64,000 nucleotides of DNA from Antitrichia curtipendula (Eukaryota > Streptophyta > Bryopsida > Hypnales > Leucodontaceae): NCBI GenBank assembly GCA_951230915.1, contig OX579633.1, positions 53,892,029-53,956,028 of the forward strand. The letters run 5' to 3'. How positions within the stretch are numbered: position 1 is the first letter of the stretch; each line of letters opens with the position of its first letter. The position numbers and the translations under genes were made by a program. The notes under the pieces were generated by a model, which saw only the letters and a program-made list of their open reading frames with translations, was not told where the DNA came from and did no database searches. Positions 22,498-34,224 of the stretch are shown here, in pieces.

Positions 22498-22743
22498 GTT
22501 TGCGCTATTTGGGTTGGGAGCATATATTTCTACAATCCCATTGTTGCCACCAACCTTTAAATCATCAAAACAATGCTCAAACATTTAGGCAGCATTTAGG
22601 AATGATGCTCAAATATGATGCTTTCCGCATAGATTTTGGGTGTTTGAACAATGGTGCCTAAGCTAGAGATTTTGCATAGATCTAGGGTATGGATTACTAG
22701 TTCTTGAATGTATGTATTACTGGCACAAAGACTAAAAATATTG

Positions 22744-23291
22744 TTAACCCCTAAATGCTCAAACGACCATTTTTTGGTCACTGCCCAACTTCGGACAGAA
22801 TTTTCAGGTGAAAATAAACTTTTTTTCAAATTTTTCTTTTTTACCAAAAATATTGGATTGTCTTTCAATATTTATATTCAAAACTAAGATTGCTATGGTC
22901 AAACAAAAATTATGAGAGAAATAGCACGAAGTGTTCAGAGTTGGCTAGTGTTGAAAAAATTACTATTTTGGAAAAGTGTTGGTGTTCTCATTTCTAGATC
23001 TTATGCATTTTTTTCACAAATCAATAGAAAACGCAATTTTGACAAATTTTTAAAAAACAACTCAAATCCTAAAGGTAGAAATTGTATTTTTGGTGAATTT
23101 TTGAAGTTATATCTTCAAAATTCATTTGAAGAGAGTCTAACAATAATTTTATAATTTTGACCAAACAAATACTTTCTACTTTTCATGCTTCACATTATCT
23201 TCTTTGATGCAAACTTCAAAAAATTTATAGAGCTTATATTTTTAACACATTTTTGTGTTTTGTCCGAAACCCTTGGGCTTTTAGGGGTTAA
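22744..23291. mobile_element. TTAA-flanked non-autonomous element, about 540 bp (piggyBac/Kolobok-like)
   Basis: TTAA at 22744-22747 and at 23288-23291 flank ends CCCCTAAATGCTCAA (left) and, inverted, CCCCTAAAAGCCCAA (right). The TTAA target and CCC-starting ends fit piggyBac-type or Kolobok-type elements. No transposase is encoded. The interior is not similar to the 975-bp elements. Confidence 0.75.
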
Positions 23292-23365
23292 TTCTTTATA
23301 GGAAAGGTTTGGGGAGTTTTTTAGTGGGACAGAGGTTGTATTTGAATTCCAACAGGTCAGGAGTA

Positions 23366-23655
23366 TAAGGTAGGGATCTGTAAAAATGGCCTCCGACATA
23401 GAGGTACATTTTACTTTCTTCAATGTACCAATGCTGTACATTTCAGGAGGGGGGCGCTTTTAGAAACCACTGCGTTTCAACTTCAAAAATTTGTAACTAA
23501 TTCCACGAAGCTTCAAAAAATATGAAACGACTTGAATTAGATGCCAATTCCATTTTTCTTCCTAGTAAAAGTAACTGAATTTTTTTTCAAGGAGTTTAGC
23601 TTCCCTAAAAATGCAATCAGCTCTTAAAGGGTTGCTTTCACAGCCTCCTACTTTA
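23366..23655 (-). mobile_element. Decayed copy (E) of the 410-bp TA-flanked MITE family
   Basis: Left end TAAGGTAGGGATCTG and right end CAGCCTCCTACTTTA match the family ends with changes. The interior shares TTTGTAACTAATTCCACGAAG and a following AAAAAATATGAAAC with other copies. About 120 bases shorter than intact copies. It abuts the next TTAA element. Confidence 0.65.
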
Positions 23656-24635
23656 ACCCCAAAGTAACATTCAATTTCTGGGGTTCAAAATCATCATTGC
23701 TTTTGAAGCTTTATAGATCTAAATGTCTTCAAGTTATACAAATCTCAACCATACAATCTTGTAGTGTACATGTTGTAGATGACATGTATAAAATTTGAAG
23801 TCAATTGGCCACATAGATTGCAAGATCATAATGTTTTAGTGTTGAAAATGGATGCTGAAATTTTCCCAGAAACACATTTGGAGGTGAAATTTGATTTCTA
23901 AACCTACTCAAATGAAAAAACTTTACACTACAAAATGATTCAAAACTAGTATACAAACACATTGGTAGAAAAAAAAATTCATTCAATTGACTCAGCGTGT
24001 CTACAAAACGGCTTTGAAATGTCAAAAATCAGCAAGAAAAATTGCAAAAAACAGATCTAAAGCTGAACCTCCTTCTACTAGAATGCTTCTTTGTCACTCA
24101 TTAATTTTTGGATTAACATGAAATTTTAGCCACACAAACTAGACTAGTATGCGCAATTTTTCCAAAAAGAATTATTGAAAATGGGCTCTGTATGAAGAAG
24201 AAACAAGCCGCCGAAGTTCACTATACTCCAAAAATGGCAGGATTTGGAACTTCGAATTGCTCCCAAACATTCAAAACAACTTGGATTGACATGAAAACTT
24301 TACCACAATAACTATACTTCAAGGGGAACAAAACCCCAATTTTTTATTTGATTGAAAATGAGCAATGGATGAAGGAGATACAAGGCCCCGAAGTTGCAGC
24401 CCTAAAATACAATTTGGTGAACTCAAATTGAAGTTGTGAACTTTGATTGGTTTCCAAAAAATCAATAAACCTTGGATTAATATGAATTTTTTACCACACA
24501 AACTAGAGTGGAGAACGCAACTTTTCCAACAAGTTTCATTGAATTTGGACCTTGGATGCAAAAGTTACAGCACTTTGAACTGGACTTGAAATTGTGTGAG
24601 GACACTTTCTGTCCTCTTTGTCACTTTGGGGTTAA
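23653..24635. mobile_element. TTAA-flanked element, 975-bp core (family M3, copy 1)
   Basis: TTAA at 23653-23656 and 24632-24635. Ends CCCCAAAGTAAC and, inverted, CCCCAAAGTGAC. The whole length is similar to the interrupted copy at 49732-51159 (shared words include CTTGTAGTGT, ACACATTTGGAGGTG and ACTAGACTAGTATGCGCAA). No ORF of note. Non-autonomous, piggyBac/Kolobok-like by target and end sequence. Confidence 0.85.
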
Positions 24636-24744
24636 TGGAGAGAAAGTATTTCATGACAGGATTTCGGTCTCTTTGTTTTCATTATGCTTCTTTGACTACT
24701 GATTCATGCACTAGCAAGGTATTGCAGGGCAATTTTGAGAGGTG

Positions 24745-25158
24745 TAAGGTAGGAGGCTCTGAAAGCGAGCATCTAAGGGCTGGTCTGCCTTTTTCATGTG
24801 GTTTCTTGTATGAGATTATTATTAGCTCATTTTTCAGACAAAGAAAAATAGATTGTGATCGTAACACAAGTCGTTTCGTATTTTTTGAAGCATTTTTGAA
24901 TTACTTATGAATTTTCGAACGTAATGAGTCATAGGTCCCTATTTATGACCCTAGGTCTTCCATAAACCGTTCAGATGCAGTTTCAAAAGAGAAATGGGAA
25001 AACAAAGAGAATGATTGGCTCTTGCAATAAATAATATTTCTTTTACCGATCCATTCAATGACTACAGAAGATCCATTTAAGACCACCTTATGTCCATTTC
25101 AGGCGAGTCTACATGAGCAGTTCTAAATGCCCGCTCGCTTTCAGAGCCTCCTACCTTA
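24745..25158 (+). mobile_element. 410-bp TA-flanked MITE, copy A
   Basis: TA at 24745-24746 and 25157-25158 enclose AGGTAGGAGGCTCTGAAAGC and its inverse GCTTTCAGAGCCTCCTACCT. The ends are perfect over more than 20 bases. The TA duplication fits Tc1/mariner-type (Stowaway-like) elements, although the end sequence is not the classical Stowaway one. No coding capacity. Confidence 0.9.
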
Positions 25159-25652
25159 CTATGCTTGATTTTGTTGTCTGACTTGTGCTGTTCCGAGTAC
25201 GAAACCATGGATTTCTCCCTACAGAATCTCAGAATAACGAGATACAAGTGCTTGATGTCATGTCTTTATTTGTATGTTGTCAAAGATTTGTTAGGGATGT
25301 ATGTCTGGATTAAATAACTTCAATTCAGGAGACCAAATTCTTAACCTGCATGATGAGTACCCAATCCAATATCATATTTTCCAATGCTTTTGCTTCTGTG
25401 TCGGGGGGGGTGATTTTTTGTTTCATAAAAAGAATGCCTTGTGACTTTCTATTGATTCATTTTTGTTACCTTCTTTGATGCTACCTAAATAATTTATTTA
25501 AAACTCCTACATATACTGTCTGTTGAGATATCCTACAGGAGCTGAAGACTGCTGTCAGGAGTAAGAATCGACCCTATGAAACTTGATAAATCTGTTAAAA
25601 GACCAGCTGATAATCACAACTGGCTGACCCAACCTTGACCATATTATCCTTC

Positions 25653-26066
25653 TAAGGTAGTATGCTCTTAAAGCGACCATTTAAGGGCTGGTCCACCTTT
25701 TTCACAGGCTTTTGTGGACGAAAATATTTTTAGACCATTTTTCAGAGAAAGAAAAATAGATGTGGTACCTAACACAAGTTGTTTTATATTTTTTCAAGCA
25801 TTTTTGAATTACTTATGAATTTTCAAAGATTCAGGACATAGACACCTGTTTGTGACCATAGGTCTTCCAAAATCTGTCCACTTGCAATTTGTAAAGAGAT
25901 GCGCAAAAATCAAAGACAATGATTGGCTCTTGCAATAGAAAAATAATTTTTCCTCAATGCATTCAATTGCTAAACTGGTCCATTTAAGGATCACCCCATC
26001 CCCATTTTTCACCTAAAAATAGGGGCGGTTTCAAGAAGATGGGCGCTTTTAGAGCATACTACCTTA
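25653..26066 (+). mobile_element. 410-bp TA-flanked MITE, copy B
   Basis: TA at 25653-25654 and 26065-26066 enclose AGGTAGTATGCTCTTAAAGC and its inverse with one mismatch. The interior matches copy A in the same orientation (AATTACTTATGAATTTTC, AATGATTGGCTCTTGCAATA). Same length as copy A. Confidence 0.9.
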
Positions 26067-29000
26067 CTTCAATGGCATTTGTCTTCAGACTCGCCTTATG
26101 ATCTCTTATCCTCAAAACCTACCTTTGGGTACTCATTCATCACCCAGGTTTGGGTACTGACTTTCTTTACATTAAAAAAACAACTAGGGAAAAAGTGCAT
26201 GAAATTGCCAAAAACATCTCAAGAAAATACATGATTTGTCAAATTTTGGATGAATTTTATTAATTATAGTCAATGTGATGATGAAAATGATAAACAGATG
26301 TACAAAATGGATGATTGTTACGACATTTTTTCTTTCCAAGGTGCAAGTTACTCTACCCACCCCCCCAAAATGAATCATTGTCTAAAATATTGTCTAGGGT
26401 TTATTTAGGCTATCTTGTCCCAAAAGTATGACTATAATATTGTTTGAATGTGTGGAACTGAAAAAATGATATTGTGGCAAGTGTGAAGGTCATTCTATTG
26501 TTATGTATGGTGTGATAGTTTTGAAATTTTTCTGTTTTCATGTCTCTCAAGAGTTAGAGTTCAAAAAAATGTTCTTTAAAGCTCTGAGTGGCATTTTGAA
26601 AGAACTGAATCTTCAAAAAAAATTTAATAAATTTCCCATGAAATCAAATAGAAGTTAGATCTGAACCCAAGTTGTTATGTATTTTTTAAACTATTTTTAG
26701 AATTAAGAATGAATTTTCAAAGTCAACGACTCTTACATCTCTATTTATGTTCCTAGAGTCTTCTTCACTTCTTTCTTTTTGCATCCAAGGATATACTCAG
26801 ATGATATATACCAATGCATCTTTCTTAAGGTGAACCTCTATCATTAAGATTTTGTTTATATATTCTTAAATCAACATTTAAGTTTGAGACAACCAAATTT
26901 TATATACAATGTCATAATTACAAAAAGCTTGCAAAGCAAATACTTCCTAACAATAATTGGAGAAAATTGTTATAAGTTTATTATAAACTAGTGAAAATGA
27001 AAAAACTTGTTTGAATTTTGCATCCTGTAGAATAAAAAATTATCAAATTTTAAAGAAAATATAAAATTATATATAAATAGAGGCAATAAATGGAGTAAAT
27101 TTGCAAAATAATGGGTTGAATATAGACAATGTAAAATAATTATCGGTCAAGTGCTAAAACTCTACAAACATTGCTTACTAATTCTAATTTTTACTAACAT
27201 AAATTTTTTCCTTCATATACTTATTTCTAGTTACCTCCCAAAGGACTATGTTTTTTTTTGTTCCAAAATTGCTTCAAAATACTTGTATTTAAAGCAAGGC
27301 TAAACTCTTCATCTATATATATTCCTTAACAAATAATAAATCCAATTGTAGAAATTTTTAGTTAACTTGTTCAAATACATCTTCCTAACATTTTAAAATA
27401 AAAATCTCCACCCATTGCAAATTTGATGTGCCTAAACTTCAAAATGTAGTATTTACTAGCCCTTCACAAAAGTGATGTTTTATCTTTTAACATTTTATGG
27501 AAAAAAAAATGTCCCATAACTTGTGCATTTCAATCAATATGTTGGAAAATGAATTGAGAATACACAGAAAGAAATTTAATCAAAAAAACATTCATGATCA
27601 TCTTAAAGAATATTATAAAGTAAAAGGTGGTACCTGATGGAAAAAAAATTGCTAATAACTTTAACAAGAAATTGAGAATTGTAAGTCTCAATGGTAAGAA
27701 TGTTCTATTACAAATAATATTTTGATTTTGATTTTGATTTTGATACTAAAGTAAGAAAAGCTTATAAATTTTACAATATTTATTGAAATGGTGTAAAACC
27801 AAGCCTGACATGTAGATTAGGATGACTAGTACCTATTCCAAAAATTTCATTAAAAAATTCAAAAATATGCTATCACTCGGGTCTACCCAAGTTCTCAAAA
27901 AACCCAAAGTAGCTTCCTTAGACCTTGAATGGTTAATAAAAGCACCATTTTTAATTGGTCATAATCTCAATGCAAACAAATTCTTGTCATTTTACCAAGT
28001 TTTGCTTTGCAAAGAAGAACCAATTTTAGAGTGATAATGCTAAAGTGTAAAAGCTAAAGAATGGTGAATAGCAGAGAGCTATGACAATAATGTATGCCTT
28101 CTAGTCCACTTCACGGATGTCAAATGATGAAGAGCACCCCACCCTCCTAGCCATTGAGGCTTGGTAGGTTCTTACCTTAGCTTACTCTTCAAAATCCTAG
28201 TATAAAGCCAACCACATAGATGCTCCTATTTTGGACCATAGACTAACACACAAGTGATCATAGAAACATCCAAAAGCAAAAAACGTAACCTTGTATCATG
28301 TGAAAGAAATTGGCCAATGCAAAAACCACCTTCATGACCGTGACACTTTGCTACCCTGAGTCCGAATTTTGGTTGTCTTTTAAGATATTACTTTTAGGTA
28401 TGTCTATCTTACATAGAAACCATTTCAACACTATTTTTATGTGTTTTAAGTCATTTGACCACAAGGACATCCAACCTTATTCTATAGCTAGGGCAATTTA
28501 GACATCTTTTTGCAAAAATGCTCATCAACTTTTGAAATTTGGCATGTATATATCTAATAAAACAAGGCATACAATTGTCAAAAAAAAATTTAATTCCTAA
28601 ATTCCATTCTAAGAGGAGTCAAAATTTATTAGCAATATTGGGTCTACTTCAAGAAAAAACATTTTCTCTTGACTTCAAGCCTACTATCTTACAATCTGTA
28701 AAGTCAAAGTTCTTGAAATTTTTCCCACATATTCCAAATGTTTGTCTTTAATTTCTTTTACCATTTGAATTTTAAGTAAATAAAATTCTCATTACATAGG
28801 ACATCATCAAAAAATGACTAGAGTATTAGCAATGCATTTAACCTCTTTCCATTGCAAGGTGTTTGAGAGTAACTAGAGTCCAGATTTGCTTCTAAATTTT
28901 TTTATAATTAAATCTAACATCATACACATATAAACAGTTAAAATCTTCATTTTTTGTAGATCAAAAATTGTGCTCCAAGAAAGGCTCAAAGTCTATTGAC

Positions 29001-29314
29001 CATGTTTCTCAGAATTGAGAAAAAAAATCTCACTCCAAATATTATAATCTATCAATCTACTTTGTCAAATGGGCTAAATTTTTTTCCAAAAATTGCCTTA
29101 CTTGTTTGGTACACTTTTGTATGTTTGGAATTTGTGTGTGTGTGTGTGTATATATATATGAACAATATATCAAAAATTGGCAATTTTAGACTTTTCCACT
29201 TCCAAAACACCTTCCAACTTTTAGGGGTTTATACCAAGTTTATCATTAAATACTTTAGAATCTGTATTGAAACTATCTCATATACATCCATTCAATATAA
29301 ATGTCTTTAATATA
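26067..29314. other. AT-rich intergenic DNA, no gene recognised
   Basis: Long low-GC stretch with only short random open frames. Contains a short TTTTGA run near 27720 and a GT/TA microsatellite at 29132-29160. Some interior words near 26560-26760 (TCTTCACTTCT, GAATTTTCAAAG) resemble the TA-flanked MITE family and may be an older remnant. Confidence 0.55.
29132..29160. repeat. (GT)n(TA)n microsatellite
   Basis: A run of GT dinucleotides passes directly into TA dinucleotides. Simple repeat. Confidence 0.95.
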
Positions 29315-29730
29315 TAAGGTAGGTGGCTCTAAAATTGCACGGGCATTAAAAATTGTCTCTATAAATAATTGTAAAATTGACATAAAATGGTTCCTAAATT
29401 GGCTGCTACAGTCATTTGAATGAACCGAGGAAAAAAGAATTATTAATTTCAAGAGACAATCATTTTCTTTGTTTTCCCCGTCTTTCTTTAGAAGTAGCAA
29501 GTGAACAGTTTATAGAAGACCTAGGGTCATAAATAGGGGCCTACGATACAACTTGTTTGAAAATTCATAAGTAATTCAAAAATGCTTCAAAAAATATGAA
29601 ACCACTTGTATTAGATTCTTCATTTATTTTTCTTTGTCTGAAAAATGAATTAGGAATATTTTCATCCAAGAAAATACATTGAAAAGGCAGACCAACCCTT
29701 TGATAAGTAGTTTCTAAGCCTCCTACCTTA
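29315..29730 (-). mobile_element. 410-bp TA-flanked MITE, copy C
   Basis: TA at 29315-29316 and 29729-29730. The left end AGGTAGGTGGCTCT pairs with the right end AAGCCTCCTACCT with some mismatches. The interior is the reverse complement of copies A and B (GAAGACCTAGGGTCATAAATAG). Slightly older than A and B by end divergence. Confidence 0.85.
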
Positions 29731-29970
29731 TAGCTTCAAAGATTGAAGTTAAATGGATTATAAACTCTATTTTTGTATTGTACAATTTTCAATTCGTTTA
29801 ATCTACTAAGGCAAACTTTCCTATTTGAGCATTGTGACAATTTCTACCACTTGTGGTTAATGTCTTATATTACACTTAATTTTTTTGATATAAACACTAT
29901 CAATACCGACGCATAATTTTCTTGTACATTTTCTTTACTATGCCTATTTTATCATCTACATAAAATATTT

Positions 29971-31141
29971 GTCCTCATCAAGGTTTTCTATTCTATCGTG
30001 ACGTTGGCTTTTCATGTCAGGATGTTCATTTTTTAACAGCTTAAAGTCTTGAATGGCTTGTCTATTGAACAAACCGTCTACGGTACGTCAAATCCATCCA
30101 AAAATTTATTTATTTATTTGACGGACTAGATGACCTATCCATCAATTTGGACGGACAAAATATCTATATTTTATTTTTTTATTATATATATAGATATAGA
30201 TATATACATATCTTGATTATCTTTGTGGGAAATGGTCAGACGTGTATATATATCAGTCTTCATGCAAATTACCATTCATGATCGCTGTTTTGTTTCCGAA
30301 AAAGCACTACTAGTCAAGACAAGACAACTGACTGATCAACTAGTGAGACTGATTTTTCGCTTCGACTGTGATCGAAAGCTTTGTTTAACCACTCGCTTCG
30401 GAATATTCGAGCACACTGCGTGATATGACTCTTTAGGTGCTGTCTACGATCCTCAGAAAAACACGGGTGTGATGTGGTCCCTTGATGTGCATTGCTTTTG
30501 ACTTGTGCCACACAATCTTTTTCGAGTGTTGTTCACATGATTCTGAAAGCGAATGTTGCACATTGTCTTGGGATTGAGTATTTCTCTACACCATAGCAAC
30601 AATTGTCATTGCATCAATAGATAAACACTTAGTTAAGAGAAACGGCCTATTATTCCAATAAGACCATCATGCAACGAACAAAAAAATCACAAAGATGAAA
30701 ACATTCTAGATGCTTACTTGATTTGTGCCTTCACTTGCTTTGCCCGGCCTCCTCCTTTTGCCAATTTTGAGAGGTCCATTTTCTTCACGTACTTATATAT
30801 ATATGGATTTTAACGGACGCTGAAGTTGATTCTTGACGTTTCGTTCTGACAAACTTCCAAAGATGACATGATGTTGAGAATCTTTATCCACAACTACACG
30901 TATTGTGCTATGTAAATTTTGCATGGCTCCTACCTTTCAAGGCTCTTACTAATAAATCTTCCTATTACATAATGTTTTTATTCAATCTAATTTATATATA
31001 TTAGAGTATGTAGTATTTTATGGACCCTATAGTAGCCATTCATATTATGTAAAATTTCTCTACTTCAAATTAAATGGATCTTATTTTTTAATTCCCACAA
31101 TTTTTTTAAAACTCGATAGTAATCTCCTCAAAAAGAGCCAC
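29971..31141 (+). repeat. Diverged direct duplicate block, copy 1, with an insertion
   Basis: 29971-30160 and 30848-31141 match, in order, the continuous block at 32411-33000 (shared words: ATCAAG, TTTTCTAT, GACGGACT, GACATGATG, TACATAATGTTTTTA, ATGTAGCATTTCATAGACCCTATAG-like text with changes). Copy 1 carries about 650 extra bases of higher GC content (about 30180-30840). The two blocks flank about 1.3 kb and could be decayed terminal repeats of one element or a local duplication. Confidence 0.6.
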
Positions 31142-31341
31142 TGTTTCAAAAAAATTATACATATCATCTAGGATACTCAACATGTGAAGTCATTGATAAT
31201 TATTTGATTGACATTGTTTTCAGACTTTAACTTAAGAAAGGCAAGGTGCTTGAGATGTGTGGGATGGCAATAGTATGCGCTTCTACATAAATTTATACAA
31301 CTGTCGATCATTACCTTAATGACCTATTTAGAAGACCCAAG

Positions 31342-31644
31342 TTGATTATTAGAAGTCATATAGCCAAAATTTGTGTACATGATGCAAAGAAGGATATTGT
31401 CGCCTTGAATATTTACAACAACACTAAACTTCAATTTATAAAATTGGATGGAACTTGTTCCATCAACAAGATGATGAAGGTTCAATTTTTAGCTTACCCA
31501 ATGATGGTAGACAACAATTATGCAGATGTTGAACCAACTATTATTTATGGCCAAGTTATGAACTCGTGGATGCCTAATGTGGTGAGGGTTGATTATATAT
31601 CATTTCCAAATTCATCTAGTGGAATTGTCCTTTGCAAAAAATGA
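31342..31644 (+). CDS. Unrecognised 100-residue open frame
   Basis: ATG-initiated frame of 100 codons in the interval between the two duplicate blocks. It has a fairly even amino-acid composition (VHDAKKDIVALNIYNN, MNSWMPNVVRVDYISF) rather than the K/N/F/I bias of random AT-rich frames. No domain or motif recognised. It could be a fragment of an element bounded by the duplicate blocks. Confidence 0.15.
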   Translation: MIIRSHIAKICVHDAKKDIVALNIYNNTKLQFIKLDGTCSINKMMKVQFLAYPMMVDNNYADVEPTIIYGQVMNSWMPNVVRVDYISFPNSSSGIVLCKK

Positions 31645-32188
31645 CTGTATGGGATTCACTTGTGAAGTTTATAGAAAGAAGATGGTCAAGTAAAAGGAGA
31701 AACAAGTACTGAAAGGAAGGTGGTCTACCAAAAAAAGAACATGGGCAACAAGGATTATCTAGGCACTTTTTAAAAATGCAACTGTCATTTATAATTTCCT
31801 AAACAATCACAAGTTTTTTGCAATGCTTGCATTTAGTATCTTATCGTTAGCCTCTTCCTCTATCCTAAGGGAGCGGCTTCTCATAGTGACTACACAACAA
31901 TGAAGCTGAGCCTTTTTTAACTTTTTAATATATGATCATTAATTTGTAGATGTCAAAGCATTATTGCATTAGAGTTATTTTTTTTACATTTATGTTGTTG
32001 TCTTGATCTGTGTTTTATCTAATGAGGATTGAACAATTTTGCAACTATTGAAGAACTAGAGTAGTGTTTTTGATACTTTTTTTACCAATCAGCAACAGTT
32101 CAAGTGATCTTGTGTTATATTTCAAGTGTTTAGAATCAATGAGAACATCTTGTTTTCTTAATGTATCCCAATTTTTTACAATTAGTGG

Positions 32189-32320
32189 TAGTCACAACTT
32201 ATTCGTACCGCGTGTGAACAATGGAGATCTATGTGGTGGCGGCGTAGGGTTGGCCTCCTTTTGCTGGAATATTCTTAGCGTGATATTGATTGTTCACCTT
32301 CAACATCCACCTCCGAAGGT
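32189..32320. mobile_element. Truncated copy 2 of the hairpin-bearing element (family M4)
   Basis: Matches the left part of the element at 20342: TAGTCACAACTTATTC, GTGTGAACAATGGAGATC, then the same 41-base arm ending CACCTTCAACAT. It stops shortly after CCTCCGAAGGT. The right half and the inverted arm are missing. Confidence 0.8.
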
Positions 32321-32410
32321 AATTTTACATTAAAAAAAACAAGGAACATATTTCCAATACCCTATGGTTTTTGTTACTTCATTCATGTGGTTTTATATAT
32401 ATAATTTAAG

Positions 32411-33000
32411 CCCACATCAAGATTTTCTATCATGTTGTGACATTGGCTTTCCAACAACATGGATTGAGACGCATACTGACATAATAAGATTCATGTCAAC
32501 AAAAAAAAAAAAAAAAAATTTGACAAATTGAACCTTGTCCGTCGATTTGGATGGACAAGTTGCCAATGAACCGTCCATGCCATCAAATTTTTTAAATTTC
32601 TTTGACGGACTGTATGACATGTCAACATGTCCATCAACTTACATGAATTGTGATAGATGCTAAGGTTAAATCCTAAGGTTTGTTGGGTCTAACAAGCATC
32701 CAGACATGACATGATGCTAAAAATCCTAGTCCACATCTATACTGATCACACTATGAAAATTTTGCATGCCCCCTTAGCTAACTTATTAATAAAAATTCCT
32801 ACTACATAATGTTTTTACACATCCTAATTTATATAAATTAGAATATGTAGCATTTCATAGACCCTATAGTAGCCCTACATATTTTATAAAATTTCCTCAC
32901 TTCAAATTAAAAAATAAATCCTATCTTTTAATTCACATAGTTTTCTATAAAAAATTGAATACTGCAACAAGCAACTCAAGATCACCTGAAAAAGCACCTA
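32411..33000 (+). repeat. Diverged direct duplicate block, copy 2
   Basis: Uninterrupted counterpart of 29971-31141. It contains an A-run near 32501-32518 and the shared tract from GACATGACATGATG to TCAAATTAAA. See copy 1. Confidence 0.6.
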
Positions 33001-33021
33001 CAAATTCATGACATGTTGCTA

Positions 33022-33786
33022 TTACAAAGTATCATGTAGAGGATCATTGATATACAAATTTAAGCTCTTGAATGGCTTACCATGGATGGTCTGAAGAATG
33101 TTGTTAAGTGTTCTTTTTCTAGTGAACATTCCCCAAAACTCTTCAAAAAAAGCAACAAGCTCATTAGCATTAAAGCTGAAATCAATGAGCGGCACACCCA
33201 TAGGCATGTTGCCAACATCAAAGATCAAACCCGAAGGTACATCAAATGGAGCACCAACAACACCATTATCGTCACCACCAACAACACTTACAACACCATT
33301 ATCGTTGAACCATCCTCAGTAGAATAATTGGTCCAGTCACATAGCTTGAATATGTAGATGACTCATTTCCCCACCTCTCAATCACGATCGTGCTTGACCG
33401 AGTGTCAACAGCTATCAAGAACACAACCCATGTCAAACCTCCACTATGGAGGATCCAAAAATGCGCGTCATTCTTCAAAGCAGCAAGGCTTTTGAAACTC
33501 CAACCTCAATGACAATCGACGGCCAATCCAATTCATGGTTCCGGCTCTTTGGAACCAAAGCAACATCAGGTTCTTTCTCACGGCCCATTGTGGAGGTGCA
33601 TCGAAATGCCCCCATGACATACAATGCACGTACATCACCACAGCTCGTCCACACTTTCTCTGTGAGAAAATTAGCAAACAAATTGCCCACCAACTCGTGA
33701 GCCTTGCCAACCATTAGCTTCACAATTAGTAACTCCATTAAAGAGTCATAAAAGATGCGAATAGGCAGGTCACGTTGACCTGTCAA
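33022..33786 (-). pseudogene. Frameshifted Uma2/PD-(D/E)XK-fold-like protein remnant
   Basis: Read on the minus strand, three successive frames give one protein-like series. About 33786-33475 holds GKAHELVGNLFANFL and GREKEPDVALVPKS, then DWPSIVIEVGVSKAL. After a one-base shift near 33473, LKNDAHFWILHSGG and STIVIERWGNES are read to about 33310. After a second shift near 33315, APFDVPSGLIFDVG and FSFNANELVAFFEEFW follow. The PDV... and PSIVIEVG...L..DA pattern resembles the Uma2 (DUF820) restriction-nuclease fold and a related family of uncharacterised proteins I associate mainly with fungi; that assignment is from memory. A GGT/GTT-rich stretch near 33240-33310 may be a later expansion. No intact start; non-functional as it stands. 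Confidence 0.5.
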
Positions 33787-34000
33787 TCTTCACCAAGTCA
33801 TCCTTGGTTTACTTTCGAAAACGCCAAATAATATGTCCCCATTGTTGTTCTATGCTCAACAAGCCTCTCATATCGTTGCAAGCAAATGTTCCTCCACCTC
33901 TGAACATTGGTGAAATCAATTGCCAAATCCTCTGTAGAGAGGTAGTCACAAAGATTGATGTCCCCCTGGTGTCATCAGAAGTAAACAAATGCTGTCATCG

Positions 34001-34224
34001 ATAGCACACAAATCAAAACAAGCAGTTTGCAATTATCTTTTCCATCTCAAACCCAATGAACTTATTTTTTGGGTTTATATACATTCTAGTTTATTTTGGT
34101 CTAGGAGACTATTCTCAAAATACTGCAACATATTTTGGTCTAGAAGACTTGATTTTGATTTCTAGAGTAGGCATGCAACCACATGCATGTAAAACCACTA
34201 CATGCTTCAAAACTCACATGGGTT
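34001..34224. other. AT-rich DNA
   Basis: Nothing recognised. TTTTGGTCTAG(G/A)AGACT occurs twice near 34098 and 34134. Confidence 0.5.

Noticed and set aside
24745..26066. Repeated units considered as a CRISPR-like array
   Set aside because: The units are 410-bp TA-flanked transposons in eukaryotic DNA, unevenly spaced and in both orientations.
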